Made by a program: the position numbers and the translations under genes. This document shows positions 10,684 through 25,900 of a stretch of 64,000 bases of DNA, piece after piece; within the stretch, counting starts at the first letter, position 1, and each line of letters starts with the position of its first letter. The stretch is taken from NCBI GenBank assembly GCA_019843655.1, contig JACDQD010000004.1:34006900-34070899 (forward strand), written 5' to 3'. The DNA is from Lethocerus indicus (taxonomy: Eukaryota; Arthropoda; Insecta; Hemiptera; Belostomatidae). Below the pieces are notes generated by a model, which did no database searches, was not told the origin of the DNA, and was given only the letters and a program-made list of their open reading frames with translations.

Positions 10684-13600
10684 ATGCGGGCGGCGTCGCG
10701 ACACCGGCGGCGCGCGACTAGGCCGCTATGCGTCGCCGGCCGTCGCCCACACCGCCGCCGCTCCGAGAATGTTCTCGGGGGCGGCGTCGTCGGCGAGCTT
10801 TCGAAGGACGCCGCTAGGCGACGGTCGTCGCAACCGCCGGCCGACGGCCCCCCGACAACCGTACGCGCGACCCTCACCGGCGGAGAGATGAGGCGACTGC
10901 TGTCGTTGGCCAAGTCGGAGAAATGGAACCTGACAGGTCAGTATCCCGCCCTCAATATATATATATATAGTGTAACACCCTCGACAGTCGACAGCGCTGT
11001 CGATGATTGGAGAAAGGCGTCGAAAATCACACTCTACCGATCAACACCTCGCTATCATATATTTCCGGTTTCGAGATATTTAACGGATAAATTAACAAAT
11101 CGAGTGGGAGCCTCTTTTGAGAGATTCTTCGCCTCTCTCCGAAAGCAACGTCGATTAATTAACCTTATTAATTATCGCCGATACATTCAAGTAAATACCG
11201 TTGTAATTTTTGTCTTGAACGTATTTAAAACTTGTCGCCGCACAAATGAAAATTCCCCGGGGGGGGGCGAATCCTACCTTCGTGGTTTTTCAGCTTTCGC
11301 GGAGATATCGGATTGAACGTGTAATATAATAATATGGAATATACAGAGTAGGCTCGTGACGTTTCTGTATCTCCTCTCCCGCTGCCGGTTCGGTCTTTTG
11401 CTAGACCCGGGGGCGGTTTGTCGGCCGCTCGCCGTCTTCAGTAGCGCCGTGCCTATAAGAAAGTGGTAAATTTCCCGCGCTGCGGGATTCAGGCCGAAAA
11501 ATAAACGTTTAACCGTATAACAGGTCACAAATTGTGGGCAACGACAAAAGCGACAAAAAGTCCGGCGCGACTGCTTACTCGTTGCGAAAGTCCCGAACGG
11601 TTGTGAATTTCGTTTGCTTTCCGTTATCGGAATGCTTTTCGCACCGCACTCGATCCGACGGCTTTTTTCTCATTTAAAATACGACTTTTTCATCGGAATG
11701 GAAGTTACTAATTTCTGATTGCGTTTTACCGGACGCTGATCGCATCTGTATCAATTTTGGAGATCACGGATTCGACTTAAAATATCCTATATCGACTATA
11801 CAGTCTATAAAATACTGTATATCGACTTATAATAAGTTTCATCGTGCGGATTCCTCAGAGAACCTTAACGTCTGGACGTTCTATTGATACGCTGGCCGCA
11901 TTATTTTTCGTGGCGATACGACGGATAGAAAATATCGAAAAGGAGAATATACGTCGTTTTTGAAAATAATTCAATTTAGGAATCCCTATCCGGCGTTAAA
12001 ACGGGTGAAAAATAACGGAAACAGTTTAGAATAGAAATTAAGTGATGTCTATAGTGTGTAGTCGTGTAGCTATTTGCATAACGTAAAGGTAATGCATTCG
12101 TCAATAGTTCGATTGTATGCTAATATCCGGGCTTCTGTCGACTAAATACACGAATTTTATGTCGGTCTTAATGTCGAAAAACGAAAATAGAGATCGGGGG
12201 ACCGAATATATAATGACTCGCTGAACTACCGAGTTAGTGATTCTGTAGATTCGGACAGTTTTTTTTACGTTAGCCGGGCGAAAATGTCGCCAATTGTGAA
12301 CTGAACGTGTGGCCAAATCGCCAGTTTAATTTCGCGATTCAGATCGCACGTTGTGCACTCTCTGCCGATATACCTTTCTCTGAAAAAAAAAATGCATCTA
12401 TTTCAGTTCTAGCTAAATCCCAAATTTTCATCTTTTTTTTCTTTTTAGAAAAATTTCAGAGAATAGAGCACAACACGGGGGCCCCCCCCCCTCCCAAACG
12501 AATTGTAAGAAATTTGGCGGAATTCTACATTATTTGGCGATTTTCGCCCGGCTAACAATAAAAATTACCGGTTTCGCACGCAGTTTTGAACCAATAATTT
12601 ATCGTAGAGCTAAAATGCAGAATGGGGGGGCCCACCTGATAACTCTTAATAGGGTGCAATTGTATATTGATATCTGTTTCATTCGATATATCGTGACATA
12701 CACTGTAGGCGACTGTAGCTTTTATTATTATTATTATTTTGCTTATAGAAGCGCGACGTCTTTGGTGGGTACGGAAAAGTCGAGTCTGTATTTTACCGTG
12801 AGTTTGTGAGTCATGAGAGTCGGGGGAAAGAGTGATCGAGATATGTACGAATATTGAGAGAGTATCTGTGTGTCCCCGAATGCGGAAAGAATATGTCTCT
12901 CGGACCGGGGGTAATTTATCGGAAAAATCCGGTCGATATTAGATAAATTACAAATTTGAACCTTTCGTACAATTGATAGTTTTGCAGGGCGAAGGTTATA
13001 ACAACGGTCGAAATAGATACGTCACGATATATCGAATGAAACAGATATCGATATATAACCTCGCCTATTAGGTTATCAGTTGGGGGGGTGGGGGGGGGGC
13101 CCCGTTCTGCATTTTAACCGCAGCAATTTGTAATGTTTCGTTTCTATACACTTTGAGTCTTGCAGATTCCGCGTCAATCTTTTGCCTAAGTATGCAGTTT
13201 TATCGTGTTTTTTTTCTTCTCGGAGTAAAAATAGCGTGCGTCGACTTTTACGTTAACTGCATAAATACAATATTTCGGAACGCATCAAGCTCATCAGTTG
13301 TATTCGTATGTTTTGGTTACATGTGTACAATTATTGGTTTTTATAAGGCGATGTCCTTCAGAATTTTATGATTCCGATCGCACGCCGCATTCTTTGCCGA
13401 TATACCTTTATCTTGAAAAAATTTTTTTGGCAAATATAAAAATAGCGTGCGTCGACTTTTTCGTTAACTGCATAAATACAATATTTCGGAACGCATCAAA
13501 CTCATCAGTTGTATTCGTATGTTTTAAACGTTAATATCCGTTCCGCTACATCGGGCGATTTCAAGTATTTTTAGTATCAGCTGGCTTAGAACTGTTTTGA

Positions 13601-14769
13601 TCAGCTGATCTTACTGAAATACAGCTGATACTGAAAAAAAATTATCGTTAAAAAAACACCTTTTTTTCTTTAACAAAACTATTTCCATTTTTCGACAATC
13701 TCAATTTATGTTTTCGGTTTGGAGTTTCCAATTTCCAATTTGTAAAACAACAACATTCACCATATAAATAAATTCACCGTACTTATCAAATCGCCTTTGT
13801 ATACTGATAACAATAATTACCAGATGTCTGACTCTTATATAATTAATATATATATATTATATAACAATAGCGATGATAATTCATCTATCCGCTTAATCTA
13901 AATAATTAATTTGCCCTTTTCTTTACCAGATTTTTGGCTTCTATCAGTAGCATAAATTGTTTTTTTACTGCCCCTTTTTTGCCAACGGAGTATATTTGAG
14001 TTTATAAGCTCGAATAATGAGTTGGAGATAAAAATTAATACGTTTCGTCTGTTGAAAATTTGGCCCGACAGACAGCTTATGCGAAATAGTTTTGCCCCAT
14101 ATTCCCTTATAATCCGAAATGCGGGAATTCCTAATATATGTACCGAATATCGGCTATATACTATATAACATAACGGGTGCGTGGACCGTTTTCAGATTAA
14201 ATTAATATTTTTCTAATCTAAATTATTGTTAAAATGAAAAAAAAGGCAAAGGAATGTAATATTCAATCTAATATTATATGAAAAATGGATACTTTTCCGT
14301 TAGCCGGTGGCGCCAATTGTGAACCGAACTGGCGCGAACACAGTCGACGGAATAAAAGTCGAAAACATTCAGCAATAAACAAATATTAATTAATAGTAAG
14401 CGAAAAACAGTTTTACCCAAAAAGAATGCCTATAATTATTGGTTTTTATAAGGCGATGTCCTTCGGAATTTTATGATTCCGATCGCACGCCGCATTCTTT
14501 GCCGATATACCTTTATCTTGAAAAAAAAAGAGACTGCATTTTTTCAGTTTTTTTTTTACAAAAATTAAAGTCGAAAAAAGAAGGGAACGCGCTTGTTTTG
14601 AATAAATTCAAATTGGGGCCCCAAACGAAAATTCCCCTTATGATTGTAAGAAATTCGGCTGATCTCTATATTATTTGGCAATTTTTCGCTTACGCCCAAA
14701 AAAAGTACCGAAAATGGTCGAACAATTGTTGTTTCGACTATAATTATAATTCGGTTTATTTTAATTCTG

Positions 14770-14840
<71 letters not shown>

Positions 14841-15468
14841 GTGTGTACATAATGCAGTTAAATAGAAACTGAAGTTAATGTGAGGTAGAAAACCGGCTGT
14901 ACCGTTTAGTTGATTGGAAAAATTGATTTAGAGTACAACTCAATGTGACACATAAATAAAATCGAGGCCAACTTTTGGGGTTGAAAAAACTTGTATTATT
15001 TATTTTTTCTTTTCATTTTTCTCCGTTCAGCAACGCCGTCTGGGAAATACGCCAGGCGAGAATTCAGCTCATTTCTGAATTGAGCAGAATTCCCGATTAA
15101 GCAGTAGCTTAGAAAGATCTAAGTTTTAAATATAAAAAAAAAAAAATTAATACGCCTCCAGGAAATATCAAATTTTTTGCCTACACAATTTATACATTTC
15201 TTGCGATATAATAAACTATTGTTATTTTCGCAATCGATAATTTCCATTTTCCTCCGGCCGTTTAATAGCACGAATCAAGTTTTTACCTCCGCGCGCGAAA
15301 AAAAAAAAAAAACACAATGTGGGGCACACTTATATTGAGTTCGGCTGAAAATCAATTTTTCCAATTAACTAAATGGGGGCCGTTGACTTCGCCCGTTTGG
15401 TATCTAAATTTCTTTCATTTTAGTACTTTTATTTCTAAAAGTTCTCATTTTTTTTCACTCAGACATGA

Positions 15469-15521
<53 letters not shown>

Positions 15522-15682
15522 ATTTATGAGTACATATTTTGCTATACACATACATACATAAAAAGGAGGTGTGTGTGAAAAATAGTATTCTATTATTTAT
15601 AATTTATTATGCATAAAATATATTAATTAAAAATAACTATATAGACACTCACACACAGATATTATAGATTTGTATGTGTATT

Positions 15683-15720
<38 letters not shown>

Positions 15721-16915
15721 TTTATGAAAAATTATATTCTTTTAATTAGATTTCCAATTGTAACCATAGATTACATATATGTACATATAATTACATATGA
15801 CAATATAAGTTAAGAAATAATTTTCGTGGATGGCAAATTTTTCTATTTCCATTATTTGTTTCACGAAACGTTTCCATTTAATTTATTATATGGACGTAGG
15901 GACATTTTTAAACATATTCGTATGTACAATTAAATGAATTTGTCTTCTCTCTCTCTCTCTCTCTCTTTTATTGTGAAAAATACAATAAGAAAAATTTATA
16001 CAAGAACCCACCGGTTTTCCCCCTTATTTTTTTTATTAACCCACTAAGTACGATATATTTACCCAATTCCATTTTATTAATAATTCTACTGGAAATTAAT
16101 ATTATTCAATCCGTCTTATAGGAAATCTATTGCTTAATTTTTTTTTTTGTGTTGGAAATTTTTTAATACCTTAAAAAATATCATTTATTTCAAGCACCAA
16201 ATTAACCCGTTGGGTACCAAATTTTTTTTTTTTTGTGAAAATTTTGCACAAAATTTACTTATTACGACGTATTATTATTGGATAGTACCTCGAAATATGT
16301 TTTTAAAAACCGGTTTGTCAAATATTTTGTTTTTAAATAGTCCCATTTGGTGGAGGGGGATTAGGTGGGGGCCTACAGAGTTCATCTTTTATTTCGAATA
16401 ATTATTATGTATTTTAACGCAATTGTAGTATTTATAATGCGAAATTAATGAAAGTAATAAAAAAAAAATAAAATAAAATAATTTTTGTAAACACGTCGTA
16501 TCAGAAAAATTAACCAACCCCATTTGGGGTGTGGACTAAGGTACTTAATGGGTTGAGGATATTTCTTTTTTAATTTCATTTCTTTTTAATTCAATTCTTT
16601 TTAATTTCTTATAGGGGGGGCCTTCAGAGTTGAACCGACACCGAGAGACCGATCAACCTTTATTTTTAATAATAACCATAATTACAAGTATTATAAGATA
16701 ATGCAGTATTTATAATGTGAAATTACTGAAAGTGATTAAAAAAAATTTTTTTTTTGTTAACACATCAGAAAAATTTAAAATTAACTGATCCCCATTTGGG
16801 GGGCTAAGGTACTTAATGGGTTAAACATTCACAGATGGCTTGGAAAAATACAATTGGGGACGTTTATAATATCGGAGGATAAGTAGGGTTTGGAAGTGGG
16901 GATTTTGAGAATATA

Positions 16916-16971
<56 letters not shown>

Positions 16972-19900
16972 GTATCCAAAAGTAATTGACAATTTTATAA
17001 GATGTATTTTTGGTCTTGAGGAGTTCTTCAAGAGACAGGGGGTGGCCGGGGAGAGTTGTCGATATGGGTCAATATATATATATAGTAGATTAATAATTAA
17101 AGTTTCTTTTTTGGGGGCAAAATAAAATTCCAAAGTCAATAATGTCGATGACTTTCGGTTACCCTAATATATAATATATATAATTCGTTGCTACATAAAA
17201 AGTTGTAATAACGGTAGTGTTGGGGGGGGAATCGGCATTTTGCCGCATTGTGTCGCTAAACCGATCGATGAAAACCCGAAACCGGGTCACTAAAATTTCC
17301 TCCTCCAAGGGGGTAGCTGGGGGGCGGTACTCGATCGAAACCCACTTTAAGGCCAATAAGTAGAATATTTATTAATAATTTGGGCGATATAATTTCCCTT
17401 TTTTCTCGCGGCCTCAGTTCTACAGAGTACATCGATCAGATAACGCGATAACGGCGATTCGAGACCGGGCCGATATCACTGAAATAAGACTATGATTTAG
17501 AGCAAAACTTAGCGGGAAATTGAAATTAATTATTGTAGATTTCGTGATGTTTCTGTCTCTCCTCTCTCGCTGCTGGGGTTTGGTCTTTTGCTAGACGGGG
17601 CGGTTTTCGGCCGCTCGCCATCTTCAGTAGCGCTGTGTCACTGTCACTGTAGGTTCGTGATGTTTCTGTCTCCTCTCGCTGCTGGTTTGGTCTTTTGCTA
17701 GACCGGCGGTTTTCGGCCGCTCGCCATCTTCAGTAGCGCTGTGTCAGTAGTCACTGTATTTTCGTGATATTTCTGTCTCCTCTCTCTCGCTGTTGGTTTG
17801 GTCTTTTGCTAGACCGGGGCGGTGTTTCGGCCGCTCGCCGTCTTCAGTAGCGCTGTGTGTGTCAGTAGTCACTGTGTTAGACCACAAAACAGGTATATTG
17901 AAATAATTATTATTGGTCGTCAAAACTTCCCATTTGTGTTTAGTGCTATCAACGTATTATCTTCAAGTAATAGTACTGAATTTTGTTCGAATTTAAGACC
18001 GGGGTTTCGGCCTCTCGCCGTCTTCAGTAGCGCTCTGTCGGTCAGTGGTGATTCAGAATTAGAAATAATAAAGAATAAGAATAATTAGAATAAGAAAAAG
18101 AAATATCCTCAACCCATTAAGTACCTTAGGCCACCCCCCCCCACCCCCCAAATGGGGGTTGGTTAATTTTTTCTGATATAACGTGAGTTCTGATATTTTT
18201 GAGATCTCCATTTTTTTTTTCAGTTCTGGCTAAATTTTCATTTTTTTTTTACAAAAATCAACGAAAACGTGTGCTCTATTTTGAATGAATTAAGAGAATA
18301 GAGCACATTTACCCCCTCCCCGTGTAAGAAATTTGGCCGAATTCTACATTATTTTGGCGATTTTTCTGGACGTAAAAGTACCGAATTTTGTATATTTGGT
18401 GAACAGACCAAAATTGAAATTTTCCCAATTTTCAATTCGGCGTTGTTTTCCTCCAGGGACTTTCATAGGAATTTCCGGCCTATTCAATGAAATATCGCCC
18501 CGAAAATAATTGTGATTGTGGGATACTGAAAAATTTTTATAAATATAAACGTTTTTTCAACAAAATATCGCAGTTGACTGCGGTTTTTTTTTATTTTTTA
18601 TTTATCTCTATATATTTGTATATTGCGGCTCTCCCGGTTACGTTAGAGAACTTGGCGCTTTGCGACAAAGTCGAGCGAAAAAGTTCTGGAATTGTGCCAC
18701 ACTATCTCTGACACTGGCGCATTATATTCTATCTTATTTTTCCGAAAAGAATTTCCACGAAAATTTCCCTCTCCGTATATTTTCTGGACCGGTCCCTTTC
18801 TCAACACTTTCGTTGTTTTTGAACCGAAACACATTATATTTAAATTTAAACGAATCGAAAACACGCTGTAAATATTTCCCATTATAGTACAAGTATGTAC
18901 ATGCATATATAATTATATAAATATTTATATAAAGAAAGTACGGGGGGAATTTCTAGAGAAAATGACTCCGGTCTCACCAATTATTGAACCGAAACATATT
19001 TATTTAAATTTAAACGAATCGAAAACACACTGTAAATATTTCCCATTATAGTACAAGTATGTACATGCATATATAATTATATAAATATTTATTTAAAGAT
19101 AGTACGGGGGGAATTTCTAGAGAAAATGGCTCCGGTCTCACCAATTATTGAACCGAAACACATTTATTTAAATTTAAACGAATCGAAAACACACTGTAAA
19201 TATTTCCCATTATAGTACAAGTATGTACATGCATATATAATTATATAAATATTTATTTAAAGATAATTTCTAATGACTCCGGTCACACCAATTATTGAAC
19301 CGAAACATATTTATTTAAATTTAAACGAATTGAAAACACACTGTAAATATTTCCCATTATAGTACAAGTATGTACATGCATATATAATTATATAAATATT
19401 TATTTAAAGATAGTACGGGGGGAATTTCTAGAAATGGCTCCGTCCCACTGCAATTATTGAACCGAAACACATTTATTTAAATTTAAACGAATCGAAAACA
19501 CACTGTAAATATTTCCCATTATAGTACAAGTATGTACATGCATATATAATTATATAAATATTTATTTAAAGGAAGTAAGGGGGAATTTCTAGAGAAAATG
19601 ACTCCGGTCTCACCAATTATTGAACCGAAACATATTTATTTAAATTTAAACGAATCGAAAACACACTGTAAATATTTCCCATTATAGTACAAGTATGTAC
19701 ATGCATATATAATTATATAAATATTTATTTAAAGATAGTACGGGGGGAATTTCTAGAGAAAATGACTCCGGTCTCACCAATTATTGAACCGAAACATATT
19801 TATTTAAATTTAAACGAATCGAAAACACACTGTAAATATTTCCCATTATAGTACAAGTATGTACATGCATATATAATTATATAAATATTTATTTAAAGAT

Positions 19901-22900
19901 AGTACGGGGGGGAATTTCTAGAAAAATGCCTCCAGTCTCAGCAATTATTGAACCGAAACACATTTATTTAAATTTAAACGAATCGAAAACACACTGTAAA
20001 TATTTCCCATTATAGTACAAGTATGTACATGCATATATAATTATATAAATATTTATATAAAGATATTTCTAGAAAATTGTCTCACCAATTATTGAACCGA
20101 AACACATTTATTTAAATTTAAACGAATCGAAAACACACTGCAAATATTTCCCATTATAGTACAAGTATGTACATGCATATATAATTATATAAATATTTAT
20201 ATAAAGGTAGTACGGGGGGAATTTCTAGAAAAAATGGCTCCGGTCTCACCAATTATTGAACCGAAACATATTTATTTAAATTTAAACGAATCGAAAACAC
20301 ACTGTAAATATTTCCCATTATAGTACAAGTATGTACATGCATATATAATTATATAAATATTTATTTAAAGATAGTACGGGGGAATTTCTAGAATTTCTAG
20401 AAAAAGTCTCACCAATTATTGAACCGAAACACATTTATTTAAATTTAAACGAATCGAAAACACACTGTAAATATTTCCCATTATAGTACAAGTATGTACA
20501 TGCATATATAATTATATAAATATTTATATTAAAGGGGAATTTCTAGAAAATGGCTCCAGTCTCACCAATTATTGAACCGAAACACATTTATTTAAATTTA
20601 AACGAATCGAAAACACACTGTAAATATTTCCCATTATAGTACAAGTATGTACATGCATATATAATTATATAAATATTTATTTAAAGATAATGGGGAATTT
20701 CTAGAAAATGGCTCAGTCTCACCAATTATTGAACCGAAACACATTTATTTAAATTTAAACGAATCGAAAACACACTGTAAATATTTCCCATTATAGTACA
20801 AGTATGTACATGCATATATAATTATATAAATATTTATTTAAAGATAATGGGGAATTTCTAGAAAATGGCTCCGGTCTCACCAATTATTGAACCGAAACAC
20901 ATTTATTTAAATTTAAACGAATCGAAAACACACTGTAAATATTTCCCATTATAGTACAAGTATGTACATGCATATATAATTATATAAATATTTATATAAA
21001 GGAATTTCTAGAAAATGGCTGTCTCACCAATTATTGAACCGAAACACATTTATTTAAATTTAAACGAATCGAAAACACACTGTAAATATTTCCCATTATA
21101 GTACAAGTATGTACATGCATATATAATTATATAAATATTTATATATTTCTAGAAAATAGCTCCGGTCTCACCAATTATTGAACCGAAACACATTTATTTA
21201 AATTCAAACGAATCGAAAACACACTGTAAATATTTCCCATTATAGTACAAGTATGTACATGCATATATAATTATATAAATATTTATATAAAGATAGTACG
21301 GGGGGGAATTTGTACAGAAAATAGCTCCGGTCTCACCAATTATTGAACCGAAACACATTTATTTAAATTCAAACGAATCGAAAACACACTGTAAATATTT
21401 CCCATTATAGTACAAGTATGTACATGCATATATAATTATATAAATATTTATATAAAGATAGTGGGGAATTTCTAGAAAATGGCTCCGGTCTCACCAATTA
21501 TTGAACCGAAACACATTTATTTAAATTTAAACGAATCGAAAACACACTGTAAATATTTCCCATTATAGTACAAGTATGTACATGCATATATAATTATATA
21601 AATATTTATATAAAGATAGTACGGGGGGGAATTTGTACAGAAAATGGCTCCGGTCTCACCAATTATTGAACCGAAACACATTTATTTAAATTTAAACGAA
21701 TCGAAAACACACTGTAAATATTTCCCATTATAGTACAAGTATGTACATGCATATATAATTATATAAATATTTATATAAAGATAGTACGGGGGGGAATTTC
21801 TACAGAAAATGGCTCCGGTCTCACCAATTATTGAACCGAAACACATTTATTTAAATTTAAACGAATCGAAAACACACTGTAAATATTTCCCATTATAGTA
21901 CAAGTATGTACATGCATATATAATTATATAAATATTTATATAAAGAAGGTACGGGGGGGAATTTCTACGGAAAATGCCTCCGGTCTCACCAATTATTGAA
22001 CCGAAACACATTTATTTAAATTTAAACGAATCGAAAACACACTGTAAATATTTCCCATTATAGTACAAGTATGTACATGCATATATAATTATATAAATAT
22101 TTATATAAAGAAAGTACGGGGGGGAATTTCTACAGAAAATGGCTCCGGTCTCACCAATTATTGAACCGAAACACATTTATTTAAATTTAAACGAATCGAA
22201 AACACACTGTAAATATTTCCAATAGTAGTACAGTATGTACATCCATATATAATTATATAAATATTTATTTAAAGATAGTAATGGGGAATTTCTAGAAATG
22301 GGACCCAGTCCCACCAACTATTGAACCGAAACACATTTATTTAAATTTAAACGAATCGAAAACACACTGTAAATATTTCCCATTATAGTACAAGTATGTA
22401 CATGCATATATAATTATATAAATATTTATTTAGAAGTAATGGGGAATTTCTAGAAAATGGCTCTGGTCTCACCAATTATTGAACCGAAACACATTTATTT
22501 AAATTTAAACGAATCGAAAACACACTGTAAATATTTCCCATTATAGTACAAGTATGTACATGCATATATAATTATATAAATATTTATTTAAAGATAGTAC
22601 GGGGGGGAATTTCTAGAGAAAATGGCTCCGGTCTCACCAATTATTGAACCGAAACACATTTATTTAAATTTAAACGAATCGAAAACACACTGTAAATATT
22701 TCCCATTATAGTACAAGTATGTACATGCATATATAATTATATAAATATTTATTTAAAGATAGTATGGGGGGGAATTTCTAGAGAAAATGGCTCCGGTCTC
22801 ACCAATTATTGAACCGAAACACATTTATTTAAATTTAAACGAATCGAAAACACACTGTAAATATTTCCCATTATAGTACAAGTATGTACATGCATATATA

Positions 22901-25900
22901 ATTATATAAATATTTATTTAAAGATAGTACGGGGGGGAATTTCTAGAGAAAATGGCTCCGGTCTCACCAATTATAGAACCGAAACACATTTATTTAAATT
23001 TAAACGAATCGAAAACACACTGTAAATATTTCCCATTATAGTACAAGTATGTACATGCATATATAATTATATAAATATTTATATAAAGAAAGTACGGGGG
23101 GGAATTTCTAGAGAAAATGGCTCTGGTCTCACCAATTATTGAACCGAAACACATTTATTTAAATTTAAACGAATCGAAAACACACTGTAAATATTTCCCA
23201 TTATAGTACAAGTATGTACATGCATATATAATTATATAAATATTTATTTAAAGAAAGTACGGGGGGGAATTTCTAGAGAAAATGGCTCCGGTCTCAGCAA
23301 TTATTGAACCGAAACACATTTATTTAAATTTAAACGAATCGAAAACACACTGTAAATATTTCCCATTATAGTACAAGTATGTACATGCATATATAATTAT
23401 ATAAATATTTATTTAAAGATAGTACGGGGGGGAATTTCTGGTGAAAATGTCCCTGGTCTCAGCAATTATTGAACCGAAACATATTTATTTAAATTTAAAC
23501 GAATCGAAAACACACTGTAAATATTTCCCATTATAGTACAAGTATGTACATGCATATATAATTATATAAATATTTATTTAAAGAAAGTACGGGGGAATTT
23601 CTAGAGAAAATGGCTCCGGTCTCACCAATTATTGAACCGAAACACATTTATTTAAATTTAAACGAATCGAAAACACACTGTAAATATTTCCCATTATAGT
23701 ACAAGTATGTACATGCATATATAATTATATAAATATTTATATAAAGATAGTACGGGGGGGAATTTCTAGAGAAAATGGCTCCAGTCTCACCAATTATTGA
23801 ACCGAAACAGATTTATTTAAATTTAAACGAATCGAAAACACACTGTAAATATTTCCCATTATAGTACAAGTATGTACATGCATATATAATTATATAAATA
23901 TTTATATGGGGAATTTCTCCAGAAAATGGCTCAGGTCTCACCAATTATTGAACCGAAACAGATTTATTTAAATTTAAACGAATCGAAAACACACTGTAAA
24001 TATTTCCCATTATAGTACAAGTATGTACATGCATATATAATTATATAAATATTTATATAAAGAAAGTACGGGGGGTATTTCACCAGAAAATGGCTCAGGT
24101 GTCAGCAATTATTGAACCGAAACAGATTTATTTAAATTTAAACGAATCGAAAACGCACTGTAAATATTTCCCATTATAGTACAAGTATGTACATGCATAT
24201 ATAATTATATAAATATTTATATAAAGAAAGTACGGGGGGTATTTCACCAGAAAATGGCTCAGGTGTCAGCAATTATTGAACCGAAACAGATTTATTTAAA
24301 TTTAAACGAATCGAAAACGCACTGTAAATATTTCCCATTATAGTACAAGTATGTACATGCATATATAATTATATAAATATTTATATAAAGAAAGTACGGG
24401 GGGTATTTCACCAGAAAATGGCTCTGGTCTCACCAATTATTGAACCGAAACAGATTTATTTAAATTTAAACGAATCGAAAACACACTGTAAATATTTCCC
24501 ATTATAGTACAAGTATGTACATGCATATATAATTATATAAATATTTATTTAAAGATAGTACGGGGGGGAATTTCTAGAAAAATGGCTCCGGTCTCACCAA
24601 TTATTGAACCGAAACAGATTTATTTAAATTTAAACGAATCGAAAACACACTGTAAATATTTCCCATTATAGTACAAGTATGTACATGCATATATAATTAT
24701 ATAAATATTTATATAAAGAAAGTACGGGGGAATTTCAAGAAAATGGCCCTGGGTCCCGCAATTATTGAACCGAAACACATTTATTTAAATTTAAACGAAT
24801 CGAAAACACACTGCAAATATTTCCCATTATAGTACAAGTATGTACATGCATATATAATTATATAAATATTTATTTAAAGATAGTACGGGGGGGAATTTCT
24901 AGAAAAATGGCTCCGGTCTCAGCAATTATTGAACCGAAACACATTTATTTAAATTTAAACGAATCGAAAACACACTGCAAATATTTCCCATTATAGTACA
25001 AGTATGTACATGCATATATAATTATATAAATATTTATTTAAAGAAAGTACGGGGGGGAATTTCTAGAAAATGGCCCTGGTCTCACCAATTATTGAACCGA
25101 AACAGATTTATTTAAATTTAAACGAATCGAAAACACACTGTAAATATTTCCCATTATAGTACAAGTATGTACATGCATATATAATTATATAAATATTTAT
25201 TTAAAGATAGTACGGGGGGGAATTTCTAGAAAATGGCTCCGGTCTCACCAATTATTGAACCGAAACATATTTATTTAAATTTAAACGAATCGAAAACACA
25301 CTGTAAATATTTCCCATTGTCTACTGTTGACTGTTTCCAAGCGTTATCCATTACTGACGTCCTTGACGGCCTATTGGGCCGTATTGAAAATAAAGTTCAA
25401 GAAATGGAAACCCAATTGAGAAAATAATTTTCCTCCCCCGTTGTCATTTTAGCACAATTCCACGGCCTTCCCGATAACGTCGGCCGTTGTACCTGATTAT
25501 AATCCGGATATATCGATCGGATATAGTATACAGGGGCGAATAAAGATTGTGGGGGAAAAAATGAAAACACCATTAATCCTAATAAAAACCGCAGTTGAAA
25601 AAGAAAAGAAAAATATTATTTTTGATTCCTATTGTGTTGGTAAATTTCGGGGCGACGAGGTTGGCGCCCTGATTCCCCCGAACTGCGATCGTGATGTCCC
25701 GCGATTTCGGAATTATCCCCCTTATTACACTCTTTTCTATATAAAAATATTCTATATAAAAATATTTTTTTTCCCCTTCTCCTCTTGCATTTTTAAACCT
25801 TTAATTCCGAACCGAAAGGGGTAATTTTCCCTTTGGCCGGAAGGATAACGCGCTTTGTTCTTTGAATTCAGAGAAATAGAGCGCAATTAAGGAACATTCC

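Noticed and set aside
10518..10721. A short Pro-rich open frame (from TTG/ATG near 10518) as the ABCB10 start
   Set aside because: It is in another frame from the exon that joins ABCB10 exon 2. The ATG at 10684 fits the phase and gives a mitochondrial-type N-terminus.
18816..25316. CRISPR-like reading of the ~165-bp array (constant core, variable linker)
   Set aside because: The genome is eukaryotic, the repeats are far too long, and the linkers are related to one another and not unique spacers. There are no cas genes.
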